Positions 63,779 to 64,000 of a DNA stretch of 64,000 nt are shown in pieces. The stretch lies in contig CANQDK010000005.1 in the NCBI GenBank assembly GCA_947591785.1, positions 46,416 through 110,415 of the forward strand. The letters are read 5' to 3'. Each line of letters begins with the position of its first letter. Positions within the stretch are counted from its first letter, which is position 1. The DNA is from an uncultured Clostridia bacterium (GTDB lineage Bacteria; Bacillota; Clostridia; Christensenellales; UBA1242). The position numbers were made by a program, and so were the translations under genes. The notes beneath the pieces are model-generated. The model was not told the DNA's origin and ran no database searches. It worked only from the letters and a program-made list of their open reading frames with translations.

Positions 63779-64000
63779 TTATTTAAAATATCTCTTGCCA
63801 TTTTCAATAAGTTGATTGTTGATGATTGTTCTAACCTTCGGCGTTACCCAACCTTTTCCGATTCGAGTTTTTATTTCGATATCTCCAACCTTTGCACTAA
63901 GAGAAACCGCAAATTTAAAAAAGGGTTTCATCTCATCTATAACTTTGCCATCAAAACAAAGTTGACAAGTTGTGATTTTCACAAAAACATCTATCCTATG
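63779..64000 (-). CDS. C-terminal part of an unidentified protein, cut by window edge
   Basis: The frame is open from the right edge to 63779 (VGDIEIKTRIGKGWVTPKVRTIINNQLIENGKRYFK at the end). The GTG at 63982 used by the track has no convincing site, and no stop is seen before the edge, so the gene probably continues outside. Two cysteines (TTCQLCFDGK) near the visible start. Not recognised. Confidence 0.45.
   Translation of the reverse strand, partial: HRIDVFVKITTCQLCFDGKVIDEMKPFFKFAVSLSAKVGDIEIKTRIGKGWVTPKVRTIINNQLIENGKRYFK

Overview
This window comes from a low-GC, endospore-forming Firmicutes-type chromosome, most likely an uncultivated Clostridia-like gut lineage; the exact taxon is inference. 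The evidence is a complete spoIIIAA-AH operon, spoIVB, a long-form SRP RNA with an Alu domain, RNase Y, and the gene orders infC-rpmI-rplT-trmH, yebC-ruvC-ruvA-ruvB-queA and spoIIIA-asp23-nusB-xseA-xseB-proS. TGA is a normal stop codon here (rsfS, rpiB and topA end with it).

Layout, left part: rsfS; a YwlE-like phosphatase with rpiB and a membrane protein; gapA; a nucleotidyltransferase-like protein; small membrane proteins; then proteostasis and nucleic-acid housekeeping genes on the plus strand (tig, clpP, clpX, rny, comM, dprA, topA, hslV, hslU, a TcdA-like E1 enzyme, trxA, iscS, iscU).

The most notable segment is 23407-28752. It is an apparently complete integrated gokushovirus (Microviridae) of about 5.3 kb. 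It encodes a small membrane protein, a basic VP8/J-like peptide, VP5, VP3 scaffold, VP1 major capsid, VP2 pilot, VP4 HUH replication protein and a ribbon-helix-helix regulator. A 27-bp direct repeat (one mismatch) with the 12-6-12 architecture of a Xer/dif site flanks it. Between VP2 and VP4 lies a contiguous four-way-junction (cloverleaf) inverted-repeat structure. A GC-rich hairpin cluster follows VP4. A single XerS-like tyrosine recombinase is encoded elsewhere in the window (53363-54403). It is the obvious candidate for integrating the phage, since the phage encodes no integrase.

Right of the prophage, mostly on the minus strand: a Sel1 gene broken by an in-frame TGA, tgt, DUF1653, a GNAT, an APH-fold kinase, queA, ruvB, ruvA, ruvC, yebC, trmH, rplT, rpmI and infC (AUU start behind a terminator-like attenuator), an 867-residue helical protein of unknown function, and a 10-kb minus-strand run from spoIIIAA to proS. 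The SRP RNA and an unidentified structured ncRNA candidate lie next to xer. Then come spoIVB, a YgjP-type metallopeptidase, a membrane-tethered PadR regulator, a Rho-like protein without a P-loop, lgt, a DivIVA-like protein, a stand-alone FakA-type domain and nth.

Two genome-wide habits stand out. First, a dispersed palindromic element built on TATTATGCA/TGCATAATA recurs about ten times, once inside the trmH coding sequence. Second, at least six genes (rsfS, ruvC, xer, ygjP-like, lgt, a membrane protein) place the start codon exactly six bases after a -10 hexamer, which predicts leaderless mRNAs. No rRNA, tRNA, CRISPR or insertion-sequence gene was seen.
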